DNA from: Promicromonospora sukumoe 327MFSha3.1
GTDB lineage: Bacteria > Actinomycetota > Actinomycetes > Actinomycetales > Cellulomonadaceae
DNA length: 64,000 nucleotides
Assembly (NCBI RefSeq): GCF_000385135.1
Contig: NZ_ARQM01000011.1
Span: 496,001-560,000 of the forward strand
Direction of reading: 5' to 3'
Shown: piece by piece, positions 40,510 through 49,881 of the stretch
How the letters are laid out: every line of letters begins with the position of its first letter
How positions within the stretch are numbered: position 1 is the stretch's first letter
Position numbers and translations under genes: made by a program
Notes under the pieces: model-generated
Told to the model about the DNA's origin: nothing
Seen by the model: the letters and a program-made list of their open reading frames with translations, nothing else
The model's database searches: none

Positions 40510-43094
40510 TGACCGTCACCACGAACAACCCCACGGCCGAGGCCGCCCCGGTCGAGCTGGTCACCTTCACGATCGACGGCACGGAGGTGAGCGTGCCCAA
40601 GGGCACGCTGATCATCCGCGCCGCCGAGCAGGCCGGCATCCAGATCCCGCGGTTCTGCGACCACCCGCTCCTGGCGCCCGCCGGCGCGTGCCGGCAGTGC
40701 CTCGTCGAGGTCGCCATGCCGGACCGCGAGGGCAACGTGCGGCCCATGCCGAAGCCGCAGGCGTCGTGCACCATGACGGTCGCGCCCGGCATGGTGGTCA
40801 AGACGCAGCACACCTCCGCCGTCGCCGACAAGGCGCAGCAGGGGGTCATGGAGCTGCTGCTCATGAACCACCCGCTGGACTGCCCGGTCTGCGACAAGGG
40901 CGGCGAGTGCCCCCTGCAGAACCAGGCGATGAGCAACGGGCGGCCCGAGACGCGGTTCGTCGACGTCAAGCGCACCTTCCCCAAGCCGATCGCCCTGTCC
41001 ACGCAGATCCTGCTGGACCGCGAGCGCTGCGTGCTGTGCCAGCGCTGCACCCGGTTCAGCGAGGAGATCGCGGGCGACGCGTTCATCGCCCTCCAGGACC
41101 GCGGCGCGCACCAGCAGATCGGCCGGTTCGACGAGGACGTGCTCGGGTTCGCCGGCGCGGAGTCGTCCACCGGCCCCGTGGACCGTCCGGTCGGGGAGGC
41201 CACGACGGACACGTCCGGGCGGCCGTTCTCGTCCTACTACTCGGGCAACACCGTGCAGATCTGCCCGGTGGGCGCCCTGACGGGCGCGGGCTACCGGTTC
41301 CGGTCGCGCCCGTTCGACCTGGTCAGCAGCGAGAGCATCGCCGAGCACGACTCGTGCGGCTCGGCGATCCGCATCGACCACCGCCGCGGCCAGGTGCTGC
41401 GCCGGCTCTCCGGCGAGGACCCGGTGGTCAACGAGGAGTGGATCACCGACAAGGACCGCTTCGCCTTCACGTGGCAGACGGCGCCGGACCGCATCACCAC
41501 GCCGCTGGTGCGCGAGGACGGCGAGCTGCGCCCCGCGTCCTGGGTCGAGGCCCTGGAGATCGCGGCGGCCGGCCTGGCCGCAGCCCGCGACAACGGCGGC
41601 GTGGGCGTGCTGCCCGGCGGCCGCCTGACGGTCGAGGACGCGTTCGCCTGGTCGCGGTTCGCCCGCACGGCGCTCGGCACCAACGACGTGGACCAGCGGG
41701 TGCGCGTGCACTCCGCCGAGGAGGCCGCGTTCCTGGGCCGCGTCGTGGCCGGCTCCGGCGTGGGCGTCACGTTCGGCGACCTGGAGCACGCCCCCGCGGT
41801 GCTGCTCGTCGGCCTGGAGGCCGAGGAGGAGGCCGGCGTCACCTTCCTGCGGCTGCGCAAGGGCGCACGCGGCAAGGCCGGCACCAAGGTCTTCTCGATC
41901 GCCCCCTACGCCACCCGCGGCCTGGCCCGCCTGGACGGCACGCTGCTCCCGGCGGCCCCCGGCACCGAGGCCGAGTGGCTGACCAGCCTGACCACCAGCC
42001 TCGGTGGCGGCCTGCTCCCCGCGGACGCCCCGACGTCGGACATCGACACGAGCGCCCTGGCCCAGCCGGGCGCCGTCATCCTGGTGGGCGAGCGCCTCGC
42101 GGGCTCGCCCGGCGCGTACACGGCGGCCCTCGGCCTCGCCGAGGCCACGGGCGCGCGGCTCGCGTGGGTCCCGCGGCGCGCGGGCGAGCGCGGCGGCGTC
42201 GAGGCCGGCCTGCTGCCGGGCCTGCTGCCCGGCGGCCGCCCGGTCGCCGACGCCACGGCGCGGGCCGAGGTGGCCCAGGCCTGGGGCGCCGAGCTGCCGG
42301 CCACGCCCGGCCGCGACACCGCGGGCATCCTCGGGGCGCTCGCCTCGGGCGCCCTGGGCGGAGCGATCGTGGGCGGCGTCGAGCTCGCGGACCTGCCCGA
42401 CCCGGCGGCCGCGCGCGCGGCGCTGGACGCGGTGCGGGCCCGGGGCGGGTTCGTCGTGAGCGTCGAGGTGCGCGCCTCGGAGGTGACCGAGCGGGCCGAC
42501 GTCGTGCTCCCGGTCGCCCCGCCCGTGGAGCGTGCCGGCTCGTACTGGAACTGGGAGGGCCGCGTGCGGTCCTTCGCCGCCGCGCTCGAGTCGAGCGCGC
42601 TGCCCGACCACCGCGTGCTGCACGTCCTGGCGCAGCAGCTCGGGGTGGACCTGCAGGCGGCGTCGCCCGCCGAGGCGCACCTCGCGATCGCCCTGACCCA
42701 GGGCGCGTGGGAGGGCGACGCGGTGACCATCGAGAGCGACGTGCTCGCCGCACCGCCCGCCGTGGGCCCGGGGCAGGCGGTGCTCGCCACCTGGCGGCTC
42801 CTGCTCGACGCGGCCTCCGGCCAGGAGGGCGAGCAGTTCCTCGCCGGCACGGCCAAGCAGGCCGTCGCCCGGATGTCGGCCGCGACCGCGGCCGGTTTCG
42901 GGGTCGCCGACGGCGGCGTGGTCACCGTCAGCACGGCGCGCGGCTCGGTCCGGGTGCCCGCCGCGGTCACCGACGGGATGGTCGACGGCGTGGTCTGGCT
43001 GCCGCTCGCGTCCGCCGGCTCCCGCGTGCACGACACGCTCGGCGCGACCGCGGGCGACCTCGTCACCGTCACGCCGGAAGGAGACGCCCGATGA
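40509..43094 (+). CDS. nuoG: NADH-quinone oxidoreductase subunit G
   Basis: An 861-residue iron-sulfur subunit. The N-terminal ferredoxin domain carries the N1b ligands ([17 protein letters not shown] plus a later cysteine). The cluster-binding segment [13 protein letters not shown] and a further [10 protein letters not shown] follow, then the molybdopterin-oxidoreductase-like domain ([17 protein letters not shown]) that has lost its cofactor in complex I. Ala/Gly-rich stretches fill the C-terminal half. Overlaps nuoF by one base and nuoH by four. Confidence 0.97.
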   Translation: MTVTTNNPTAEAAPVELVTFTIDGTEVSVPKGTLIIRAAEQAGIQIPRFCDHPLLAPAGACRQCLVEVAMPDREGNVRPMPKPQASCTMTVAPGMVVKTQHTSAVADKAQQGVMELLLMNHPLDCPVCDKGGECPLQNQAMSNGRPETRFVDVKRTFPKPIALSTQILLDRERCVLCQRCTRFSEEIAGDAFIALQDRGAHQQIGRFDEDVLGFAGAESSTGPVDRPVGEATTDTSGRPFSSYYSGNTVQICPVGALTGAGYRFRSRPFDLVSSESIAEHDSCGSAIRIDHRRGQVLRRLSGEDPVVNEEWITDKDRFAFTWQTAPDRITTPLVREDGELRPASWVEALEIAAAGLAAARDNGGVGVLPGGRLTVEDAFAWSRFARTALGTNDVDQRVRVHSAEEAAFLGRVVAGSGVGVTFGDLEHAPAVLLVGLEAEEEAGVTFLRLRKGARGKAGTKVFSIAPYATRGLARLDGTLLPAAPGTEAEWLTSLTTSLGGGLLPADAPTSDIDTSALAQPGAVILVGERLAGSPGAYTAALGLAEATGARLAWVPRRAGERGGVEAGLLPGLLPGGRPVADATARAEVAQAWGAELPATPGRDTAGILGALASGALGGAIVGGVELADLPDPAAARAALDAVRARGGFVVSVEVRASEVTERADVVLPVAPPVERAGSYWNWEGRVRSFAAALESSALPDHRVLHVLAQQLGVDLQAASPAEAHLAIALTQGAWEGDAVTIESDVLAAPPAVGPGQAVLATWRLLLDAASGQEGEQFLAGTAKQAVARMSAATAAGFGVADGGVVTVSTARGSVRVPAAVTDGMVDGVVWLPLASAGSRVHDTLGATAGDLVTVTPEGDAR

Positions 43095-44389
43095 ACCCGG
43101 TGCTGCTGGCCGAGGCCGCGCCCGGCGTGGCCGCGGACTTCTCGCAGGAGACCATCTGGGCCTCGATCGTGAAGGCCGTGCTGATCGTGGTCTTCCTGCT
43201 GACCAGCGTGCTGTTCGCGATCTGGTTCGAGCGCAAGGTCGTGGCGCGCATGCAGGTGCGCCCCGGCCCCAACTGGCACGGGCCGGCCGGCCTGCTCCAG
43301 TCGCTCGCGGACGCCATGAAGCTCCTGCTCAAGGAGGACATGACGGTCACACGAGCCGACCGGTTCGTGTACCTGCTGGCACCGATGATCTCGGTGTTCT
43401 GCTCGCTGCTCGTGTTCGCCGTGATCCCGTTCGGGCCGAGCCTGCCCTTCCCGTGGACCGACTGGACCACACCGGCGCAGCTCACCGACTTCCCGGTGGC
43501 GGTGCTCTACGTGCTGGCCGCCGCGTCGCTCGGCGTCTACGGCATCGTGCTGGGCGGTTGGGCGTCGGGCTCCACGTACCCGCTGCTCGGCTCGGTCCGG
43601 TCCACGGCGCAGGTGATCAGCTACGAGCTCGCGATGGGCCTGTCCCTGGTGAGCGTCTTCATCATGGCGGGGTCGATGTCGACCTCCCAGATCGTGTCCA
43701 GCCAGACGCAGATCTGGTGGTTCATCCCGCTCGCGCCGGCCTTCGTGATCTACGTGATCTCGATGGTCGGCGAGACCAACCGCCTGCCGTTCGACCTCCC
43801 CGAGGCCGAGGGCGAGCTGGTCTCCGGCTACATGACCGAGTACTCGTCGATGAAGTTCGCCTGGTTCTTCCTGGCGGAGTACATCAACATGCTCAACGTC
43901 TCGGCCGTCTGCGTGACCCTCTTCCTGGGCGGCTGGCGGGCACCGGTGCCCGACGGGTTCCTGGGCGGCGCGCTCAACGAGGGCTGGCTGCCCATCATCT
44001 GGTTCCTCGTGAAGCTCTGGGCCGTCATGTTCTTCTTCGTGTGGGTGCGCGGCACGCTGCTGCGCCTGCGCTACGACCAGTTCATGGTCTTCGGCTGGAA
44101 GGTGCTCATCCCGGTCGCGCTGGCCTGGGTCGTCGTGCTCGCCGTCGTGCAGTGGCTGCAGCGCGTGCAGGGCATGTCCTTCCAGCAGTTCGTCCCGGTG
44201 ATCATCGGGGTCGCCGTCGTCTTCATCGCGGTCATGTGGTTCTGGCCCGACAAGAAGGCCGCGCCACCGGGCGACGGCGCGGACAAGGAGCCCGTCGACG
44301 CGTTCGCCGGCGGGTTCCCGGTGCCGCCGCTGCCCGGCGAGAAGCTGCCCCCGTCCAAGCGGTTCGGAAAGGAGGTCCACGGTGAGTGA
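43091..44389 (+). CDS. nuoH: NADH-quinone oxidoreductase subunit H
   Basis: A 432-residue membrane subunit with about eight helices at the interface to the quinone chamber. Conserved features are the loop [19 protein letters not shown] and the acidic signature [20 protein letters not shown] followed by EYSSMKFA. The C-terminal ~50 residues are a soluble Pro/Lys-rich tail. Its end overlaps nuoI by eight bases, and the nuoI ribosome site AAGGAGG lies within it. Confidence 0.98.
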   Translation: MNPVLLAEAAPGVAADFSQETIWASIVKAVLIVVFLLTSVLFAIWFERKVVARMQVRPGPNWHGPAGLLQSLADAMKLLLKEDMTVTRADRFVYLLAPMISVFCSLLVFAVIPFGPSLPFPWTDWTTPAQLTDFPVAVLYVLAAASLGVYGIVLGGWASGSTYPLLGSVRSTAQVISYELAMGLSLVSVFIMAGSMSTSQIVSSQTQIWWFIPLAPAFVIYVISMVGETNRLPFDLPEAEGELVSGYMTEYSSMKFAWFFLAEYINMLNVSAVCVTLFLGGWRAPVPDGFLGGALNEGWLPIIWFLVKLWAVMFFFVWVRGTLLRLRYDQFMVFGWKVLIPVALAWVVVLAVVQWLQRVQGMSFQQFVPVIIGVAVVFIAVMWFWPDKKAAPPGDGADKEPVDAFAGGFPVPPLPGEKLPPSKRFGKEVHGE

Positions 44390-45221
44390 GCGAAAGTCGG
44401 GCGAGTACCAGCCCCTGCGGCCCCAGCCGGGACCCATCGCGGAGCTGTTCGCTCCCGTCGCGGGATTCGGCGTGACGCTGTCGTCGATGTTCAGGCCCAC
44501 GGTCACGGAGCAGTACCCCCGCGAGAAGGTGCCCACCCAGCGCCGGTTCCACGGCCGCCACCAGCTCAACCGGTACGCCGACGGGCTGGAGAAGTGCATC
44601 GGCTGCGAGCTGTGCGCCTGGGCGTGCCCGGCGGACGCGATCTACGTGGAGGGCGCGTCCAACGCGGACCTGCCCGAGAACGCGGGCCTCCAGGTCAACG
44701 CGGACGACTCGGCCGGCGCGCACATGAGCCCCGGCGAGCGGTACGGCGGCGTCTACCAGATCAACTACCTGCGCTGCATCTTCTGCGGGCTGTGCATCGA
44801 GGCCTGCCCCACGCGGGCGCTGACCATGACCAACGACTTCGAGCTGGCCGGCAAGACGCGCGCCGGCATGATCTACGAGAAGCAGGACCTGCTGGCCCCG
44901 CTCTCGGAGGGCATGCTCGCGGCGCCCCACCCCATGGTCGAGGGCACCACGGACACCAACTACTACAGCGGCGACGTGCTGGGCCCGACGGCGGCCCAGG
45001 TCGACTGGGTCCGGGAGCACCGGCCCGACGACGAGACGCTCGACGCCGCCGACGCCGTCGCCTCGGGCCGCGCGCCCGCGCCGACGCCGCGGCAGCACGA
45101 GCTGCGCCCCGACGAGGGTCCGGGGGCCGCCGAGCGGTCCGCGGGCGCCGCCGCCGTGGGCTCCGTGCGCGTGCTGGCGAGCGACGCGGCCGGCTCCGGC
45201 CGCCCGGGGGTGACGGCATGA
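44382..45221 (+). CDS. nuoI: NADH-quinone oxidoreductase subunit I
   Basis: A 279-residue subunit with two [4Fe-4S] clusters, N6a and N6b: [12 protein letters not shown] (Cys72, 75, 78, 82) and [12 protein letters not shown] (Cys132, 135, 138, 142). The C-terminal ~100 residues are an acidic/Ala-rich extension typical of actinobacterial NuoI. GTG 44382 follows AAGGAGG; the downstream nuoJ start overlaps its stop. Confidence 0.98.
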   Translation: MSERKSGEYQPLRPQPGPIAELFAPVAGFGVTLSSMFRPTVTEQYPREKVPTQRRFHGRHQLNRYADGLEKCIGCELCAWACPADAIYVEGASNADLPENAGLQVNADDSAGAHMSPGERYGGVYQINYLRCIFCGLCIEACPTRALTMTNDFELAGKTRAGMIYEKQDLLAPLSEGMLAAPHPMVEGTTDTNYYSGDVLGPTAAQVDWVREHRPDDETLDAADAVASGRAPAPTPRQHELRPDEGPGAAERSAGAAAVGSVRVLASDAAGSGRPGVTA

Positions 45222-46042
45222 CCCCCGCCGGGCTGGAGATCTCCGGCGGCGAGACCGTCCTGTTCTGGGTGATCGCGCCGCTCATGGTGCTCGCCGCGCT
45301 CGGCCTGCTGTTCGTCAAGCGGGCCGTGCACGCGGCGATGTGCCTCGTGTTCGTCATGGTCAGCATGGCCATCCTGTACATCGCGCAGGAGGCACCGTTC
45401 CTCGGCGTCGTGCAGGTGGTCGTGTACACGGGCGCGGTGATGATGCTGTTCCTGTTCGTCCTGATGCTCGTCGGCGTCGACGCGTCGGACTCGCTCACCG
45501 AGACCATCCGCGGGCAGCGCTGGATCGGCCTGCTCATCGGCATCGGCCTCGCCGTGCTGCTGGGCGCCGTGGTGGGGCGCGCGGCGTTCCCGCCGGCGGC
45601 CGGGCTGAACGGGGGAGACCCGGGCGGCGTCGCGAACCCGCAGGGCCTGGCCCGCGTGCTCTTCTCCCAGTACGTGGTGGCCATGGAGGCCGTGGGCGTG
45701 CTGCTCGTGACCGCGGCCGTGGGCGCGCTCGTGCTCACCCACCGGCGCCGGCTCACGCCCAAGCAGGACCAGCGCGCCGTCGCCGACGCGCGGGTCCGCG
45801 CCCTGCCCGACGGCGTGGTGCTCACCCCGCTGCCGTCGCCGGGCGTCTACGCCACGTCCAACGCGATGGACACGCCCGCGCTCGGGCCGGACGGCGAGCA
45901 GGTGCCGCAGTCGGTGTCGCGGGTGCTGCGCATCCGCGGCCAGGAGAAGGCGGCCCCGCACGCGCCGGGTACCGAGCTCGTCGAGACCCAGGCCCAGGTC
46001 GGTGGGTCCCGCTCGACCGGAACGCGTGAGGGAGAGGCCTGA
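45218..46042 (+). CDS. nuoJ: NADH-quinone oxidoreductase subunit J
   Basis: A 274-residue membrane subunit. Five helices occupy residues ~15-180; helix three has the conserved [22 protein letters not shown] with its pi-bulge region. The last ~90 residues form a soluble tail ([26 protein letters not shown]) much longer than in E. coli. The ORF overlaps nuoI (ATGA) and nuoK (TGATG). Confidence 0.96.
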   Translation: MTPAGLEISGGETVLFWVIAPLMVLAALGLLFVKRAVHAAMCLVFVMVSMAILYIAQEAPFLGVVQVVVYTGAVMMLFLFVLMLVGVDASDSLTETIRGQRWIGLLIGIGLAVLLGAVVGRAAFPPAAGLNGGDPGGVANPQGLARVLFSQYVVAMEAVGVLLVTAAVGALVLTHRRRLTPKQDQRAVADARVRALPDGVVLTPLPSPGVYATSNAMDTPALGPDGEQVPQSVSRVLRIRGQEKAAPHAPGTELVETQAQVGGSRSTGTREGEA

Positions 46043-46341
46043 TGGACATCACCAACTACGTGGTCCTGGCCGCCGTGCTCTTCGCCATCGGGGCCACGAC
46101 CGTGCTGCTGCGCCGCAACGCGATCGTCGTCTTCATGGGCGTGGAGCTCATGCTCAACGCCACGAACCTCGCCTTCGTCACCTTCGCCAGGATGCACGGC
46201 GACCTGACGGGCCAGGTGCTCGCCTTCTTCGTCATGGTCGTCGCCGCCGCCGAGGTCGTCGTCGGCCTCGCCATCATCGTGACGATCTTCCGTACCCGCC
46301 GCTCGGCCTCGGTCGACGACGTCAACCTGCTCAAGGGCTGA
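46042..46341 (+). CDS. nuoK: NADH-quinone oxidoreductase subunit K
   Basis: A 99-residue, three-helix subunit of MrpC type. The conserved glutamates of the proton path are in [13 protein letters not shown] (helix two) and [11 protein letters not shown] (helix three). ATG 46042 overlaps the nuoJ stop by one base; nuoL begins 11 bases later after GGGGGAGA. Confidence 0.98.
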   Translation: MDITNYVVLAAVLFAIGATTVLLRRNAIVVFMGVELMLNATNLAFVTFARMHGDLTGQVLAFFVMVVAAAEVVVGLAIIVTIFRTRRSASVDDVNLLKG

Positions 46342-46351
46342 GGGGGAGACA

Positions 46352-48286
46352 GTGAACGAAGTGATCGGGCTCGCCCCCTGGCTGGTCGGCTTCCCGCTGA
46401 TCGGCGCAGCGATCCTGCTGCTGGGTGGCAGGGCCACCGACCGCTGGGGCCACTGGCTCGGGGTGGCGGCCTCGGCCGCCTCCGGGGCCGTCGCCTTCAT
46501 CCTGATGTTCCGCATGATCGGCACGCCCGCCGAGGACCGCTCCGTCGACCACCACCTGTGGACATGGCTGTCCGCCGGGAACCTGGACGTGGACCTCGGC
46601 ATCCGGCTGGACCCCCTGTCCATGACCTTCGTGATGCTCGTGACCTTCGTGGGCACGCTCATCCACATCTACTCCGTGGCCTACATGGACCACGACCCCG
46701 ACCGGCGCCGCTTCTTCGCGTACCTGAACCTGTTCGTCGCGGCGATGCTGACGCTGGTCCTGGCCAACTCCTACCTCCTGCTCTTCGTGGGCTGGGAGGG
46801 CGTGGGCCTCGCGTCCTACCTGCTCATCGGGTTCTGGGACACGGGACGGCCCTCCGCGCGGGAGAACGCCGTAGCGGCCAAGAAGGCGTTCGTCATGAAC
46901 CGCATCGGTGACATGGGGCTCATCGCCGCCATGGCGCTGCTGTTCGCCCACGCGGGCGCCCTCGACTTCGGCACCGCCCTGTCCGAGGACTCCGTCGGCA
47001 CCATGTCGCAGGCCACCGCCACCGCGATCGGCCTCTGCCTGCTGCTCGCCGCCTGCGGCAAGTCGGCGCAGTTCCCGCTCCAGGCCTGGCTCGGCGACGC
47101 GATGGCCGGCCCGACGCCGGTCTCCGCGCTCATCCACGCGGCCACCATGGTCACCGCCGGCGTCTACCTCATGGTGCGTTCCGGGGCCATCCTCGAGGCC
47201 GCGCCCACGGCGCAGCTCGTCGTCGTGCTGGTCGGCGCGGTGACCCTGCTGTTCGGGGCGATCGTCGGCTGCGCCAAGGACGACATCAAGAAGGCGCTGG
47301 CCGCCTCCACGATGTCCCAGATCGGCTACATGATGCTCGCCGCGGGCCTCGGCCCGGCCGGGTACGCGTTCGCGATCTTCCACCTGCTCACCCACGGCTT
47401 CTTCAAGGCGGGCCTGTTCCTCGGCGCCGGCTCGGTGATGCACGCGATGGGTGACCAGACCGACATGCGGCGCTTCGGCGGGCTGTCGCGGTTCCTGCCC
47501 ATCACCTGGATCACGATGGGCCTGGGCTGGCTCGCGATCCTCGGGATCCCGCCCTTCTCCGGCTTCTGGAGCAAGGACGGCATCATCGAGGCCGCGTTCA
47601 TCCCGGTCGAGGGCCAGCCGTGGCGGGCCTGGGTGTTCGGCACGGTCGCCGTGCTCGGCGCCGCGATCACCGCGTTCTACATGACGCGCCTGTTCTTCAT
47701 GACGTTCGGCGGACGCCGTCCGCGCTGGACCGAGAACCAGCACCCGCACGAGGGCTCGCCGCTGATGTGGTGGCCGCTGGTCTTCCTCGGCGTCGGCTCC
47801 GCCGCGCTGGGTCTCGTGCTCGGCATCGGCGGCACGTTCACCACATGGCTGGAGCCGGTGACCGGCCATGCCGAGCACCACGAGCCCGTGCTGCCGGTCC
47901 CGGTGATCATCACCGCCACGCTCGTCGTCGTCGTGCTCGGGGCGCTGCTCGCGTTCCGGATGTACGCCGTCAACCTGGTCCCCGAGGAGGCGCCGCGCGG
48001 CTCCGTCCTCACGCGGGCCGCCCGCAAGGACCTCTACCAGGACGCCGCCAACGAGACCCTCGTGATGAAGCCCGGCTACGGGCTGGCCCGCGTGGTGCAG
48101 GTCGGCGACCGGGACGTCGTCGACCGCGGCTGGAGCGTGCTGCCGCAGGCGGTCTCGTGGTTCGGCGGGGTGTTCCGCAAGGCGCAGACCGGGTACGTCC
48201 GCTCGTACGCGGCGGGCATGGCGGGCGGCGTGCTCGTCATCGCCGTGGTCGTGTGGCTCGTGGTGGGTCTCGGTGGTGCCCAGTGA
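46352..48286 (+). CDS. nuoL: NADH-quinone oxidoreductase subunit L
   Basis: A 644-residue antiporter-like subunit, the distal proton pump. The Mrp-type core has GWEGVGLASYLLIGFW (glutamate of helix five), the lysine helix KSAQFPLQAWLGDAMAGPTPVSALIHAATMV, and CAKDDIKKALAASTMSQIGYM. A C-terminal amphipathic lateral helix and a last transmembrane segment complete it. GTG 46352 is the start. Confidence 0.97.
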   Translation: MNEVIGLAPWLVGFPLIGAAILLLGGRATDRWGHWLGVAASAASGAVAFILMFRMIGTPAEDRSVDHHLWTWLSAGNLDVDLGIRLDPLSMTFVMLVTFVGTLIHIYSVAYMDHDPDRRRFFAYLNLFVAAMLTLVLANSYLLLFVGWEGVGLASYLLIGFWDTGRPSARENAVAAKKAFVMNRIGDMGLIAAMALLFAHAGALDFGTALSEDSVGTMSQATATAIGLCLLLAACGKSAQFPLQAWLGDAMAGPTPVSALIHAATMVTAGVYLMVRSGAILEAAPTAQLVVVLVGAVTLLFGAIVGCAKDDIKKALAASTMSQIGYMMLAAGLGPAGYAFAIFHLLTHGFFKAGLFLGAGSVMHAMGDQTDMRRFGGLSRFLPITWITMGLGWLAILGIPPFSGFWSKDGIIEAAFIPVEGQPWRAWVFGTVAVLGAAITAFYMTRLFFMTFGGRRPRWTENQHPHEGSPLMWWPLVFLGVGSAALGLVLGIGGTFTTWLEPVTGHAEHHEPVLPVPVIITATLVVVVLGALLAFRMYAVNLVPEEAPRGSVLTRAARKDLYQDAANETLVMKPGYGLARVVQVGDRDVVDRGWSVLPQAVSWFGGVFRKAQTGYVRSYAAGMAGGVLVIAVVVWLVVGLGGAQ

Positions 48287-48297
48287 TCGGAGGAGAG

Positions 48298-49881
48298 ATG
48301 TTTCCCTGGCTGACCGCCCTCATCGCGTGGCCGCTGGTCGGCGCGGCGGTGGTGGCGCTGGGCGCGCTCGGTCGCTCCCGGACCGGCTCCGCGAACGCGG
48401 GGACCGGCCTGGCCCGCCCCGTCGCCCTGGTGTTCTCGCTGGTCGAGGTGGCCCTGCTGGTCGGGGCGTTCCTCGCCTTCGACACCAGCGCCGCCGCCGA
48501 GCACCAGCTCGCCGAGACCCATGCCTGGATCCCGCAGATCGGCACGTCCTACGCGGTGGCCGTCGACGGCGTCGGCCTCCTGCTCGTGGCGCTGGCCGTG
48601 GTGCTGGTGCCGCTGGTGCTGCTGGCCGCCTGGAACGAGCAGGGGCGCGACGAGGTGCGCCTGCGCCGGTTCGTGGGTCTCGTGCTGCTGCTCCAGGCGT
48701 TCATGGTGGCCGTGTTCGCCGCCCGCGACGTCTTCCTGTTCTACGTGCTGTTCGAGGCCATGCTGATCCCCGCCTACTTCCTCATCGGCGGGTTCGGGCA
48801 GGGTGCGGGCCGGCGCCAGGCGGCCGTGAAGTTCCTGATGTTCAGCCTGGGCGGCGGGCTCATCATGCTCGCCGCGGTGATCGCGCTGTACTTCCTCGCG
48901 GTCGGCGCGGGCGTGGACCCGAGCAAGGCCTTCCTCGTGGACGAGCTGGTGGGCGTGAACCTCGGCACCATCGCCGAGCGCCTCATGTTCGTCGGGTTCT
49001 TCATCGCCTTCGCGATCAAGGCCCCGATGGTCCCGGTGCACAGCTGGCTGCCCGACGTCGCGGGCAACGCCACCCCCGGCACGTCCACGCTGCTGATCTG
49101 CGTGCTGGACAAGGTGGGCACCTTCGGGATGCTGACCCTGTGCCTGCCGCTGTTCCCGGAGGCGTCCCGCTGGGCCGCGCCGTTCGTGATCGCGCTCGCC
49201 GTCATCTCGGTGCTGTACGGCGCGATCATGGCCATCATGCAGACCGACCTGCTGCGCCTGGTCGGCTGGACGTCGGTGAGCCACTTCGGCTTCATCATCC
49301 TGGGCATCTTCACCTTCACGCCGCTGGGCACCGCCGGGTCGAGCTTCATGATGCTCAACCACGGGCTGGCCACGGGCGCACTGTTCCTGGTGGCCGGGTT
49401 CCTCGTGGCCCGGCACCCGGAGCGGTCGCAGCGGATCACGGACTACCGCGGCCTGCGGTCGGTCACGCCGGTGCTCGCCGGCACGTTCCTCGTGGCGGGC
49501 CTGGCGACGCTGTCGCTGCCCGGCCTGGCCACGTTCGTCAGCGAGATCATGGTGCTGATCGGGGCCTTCTCCGGGGCTCCCGCCGGCTCGGCCGCCTGGA
49601 CCGTGGCGGCGATCCCGGGTGTGGTGCTCGCCGCGATCTACGTGCTGCTGACCTACCAGAAGATCTTCACCGGGGCGCCGGCCGAGGGGCTGGAGGCGCT
49701 GCCCGACCTCAGGGCGCGTGAGCGTATCGTCGCGGCCCCGCTGGTGGTCGGACTCCTGGTGCTCGGCCTGGTGCCGGGCCTCGCCCTGACCTACGTGGAC
49801 GCGCCGGCGCAGCAGTCGGCGACGACCATCGCGGTCGACGACCCGGCGGACGCCGCCGCGCAGATGGGGAGCGACAAGTGA
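48298..49881 (+). CDS. nuoM: NADH-quinone oxidoreductase subunit M
   Basis: A 527-residue antiporter-like subunit. Helix five carries the key glutamate (YVLFEAMLIPAYFLIGGFG), and the pumping lysine is in FAIKAPMVPVHSWLPD, followed by MQTDLLRLVGWTSVSHFG. GGAGGAG at 48289-48295 points to ATG 48298; GTG 48283, overlapping the nuoL stop, is an alternative start five codons earlier. Stop overlaps nuoN (GTGA). Confidence 0.96.
   Translation: MFPWLTALIAWPLVGAAVVALGALGRSRTGSANAGTGLARPVALVFSLVEVALLVGAFLAFDTSAAAEHQLAETHAWIPQIGTSYAVAVDGVGLLLVALAVVLVPLVLLAAWNEQGRDEVRLRRFVGLVLLLQAFMVAVFAARDVFLFYVLFEAMLIPAYFLIGGFGQGAGRRQAAVKFLMFSLGGGLIMLAAVIALYFLAVGAGVDPSKAFLVDELVGVNLGTIAERLMFVGFFIAFAIKAPMVPVHSWLPDVAGNATPGTSTLLICVLDKVGTFGMLTLCLPLFPEASRWAAPFVIALAVISVLYGAIMAIMQTDLLRLVGWTSVSHFGFIILGIFTFTPLGTAGSSFMMLNHGLATGALFLVAGFLVARHPERSQRITDYRGLRSVTPVLAGTFLVAGLATLSLPGLATFVSEIMVLIGAFSGAPAGSAAWTVAAIPGVVLAAIYVLLTYQKIFTGAPAEGLEALPDLRARERIVAAPLVVGLLVLGLVPGLALTYVDAPAQQSATTIAVDDPADAAAQMGSDK

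Noticed and set aside
40475-43090. Possible large N-terminal extension of nuoH in the +2 frame over nuoG
   Set aside because: The extension is Arg/Gly/Pro-rich shadow sequence of nuoG. NuoH proper starts at ATG 43091, which overlaps the nuoG stop and begins the conserved helix.
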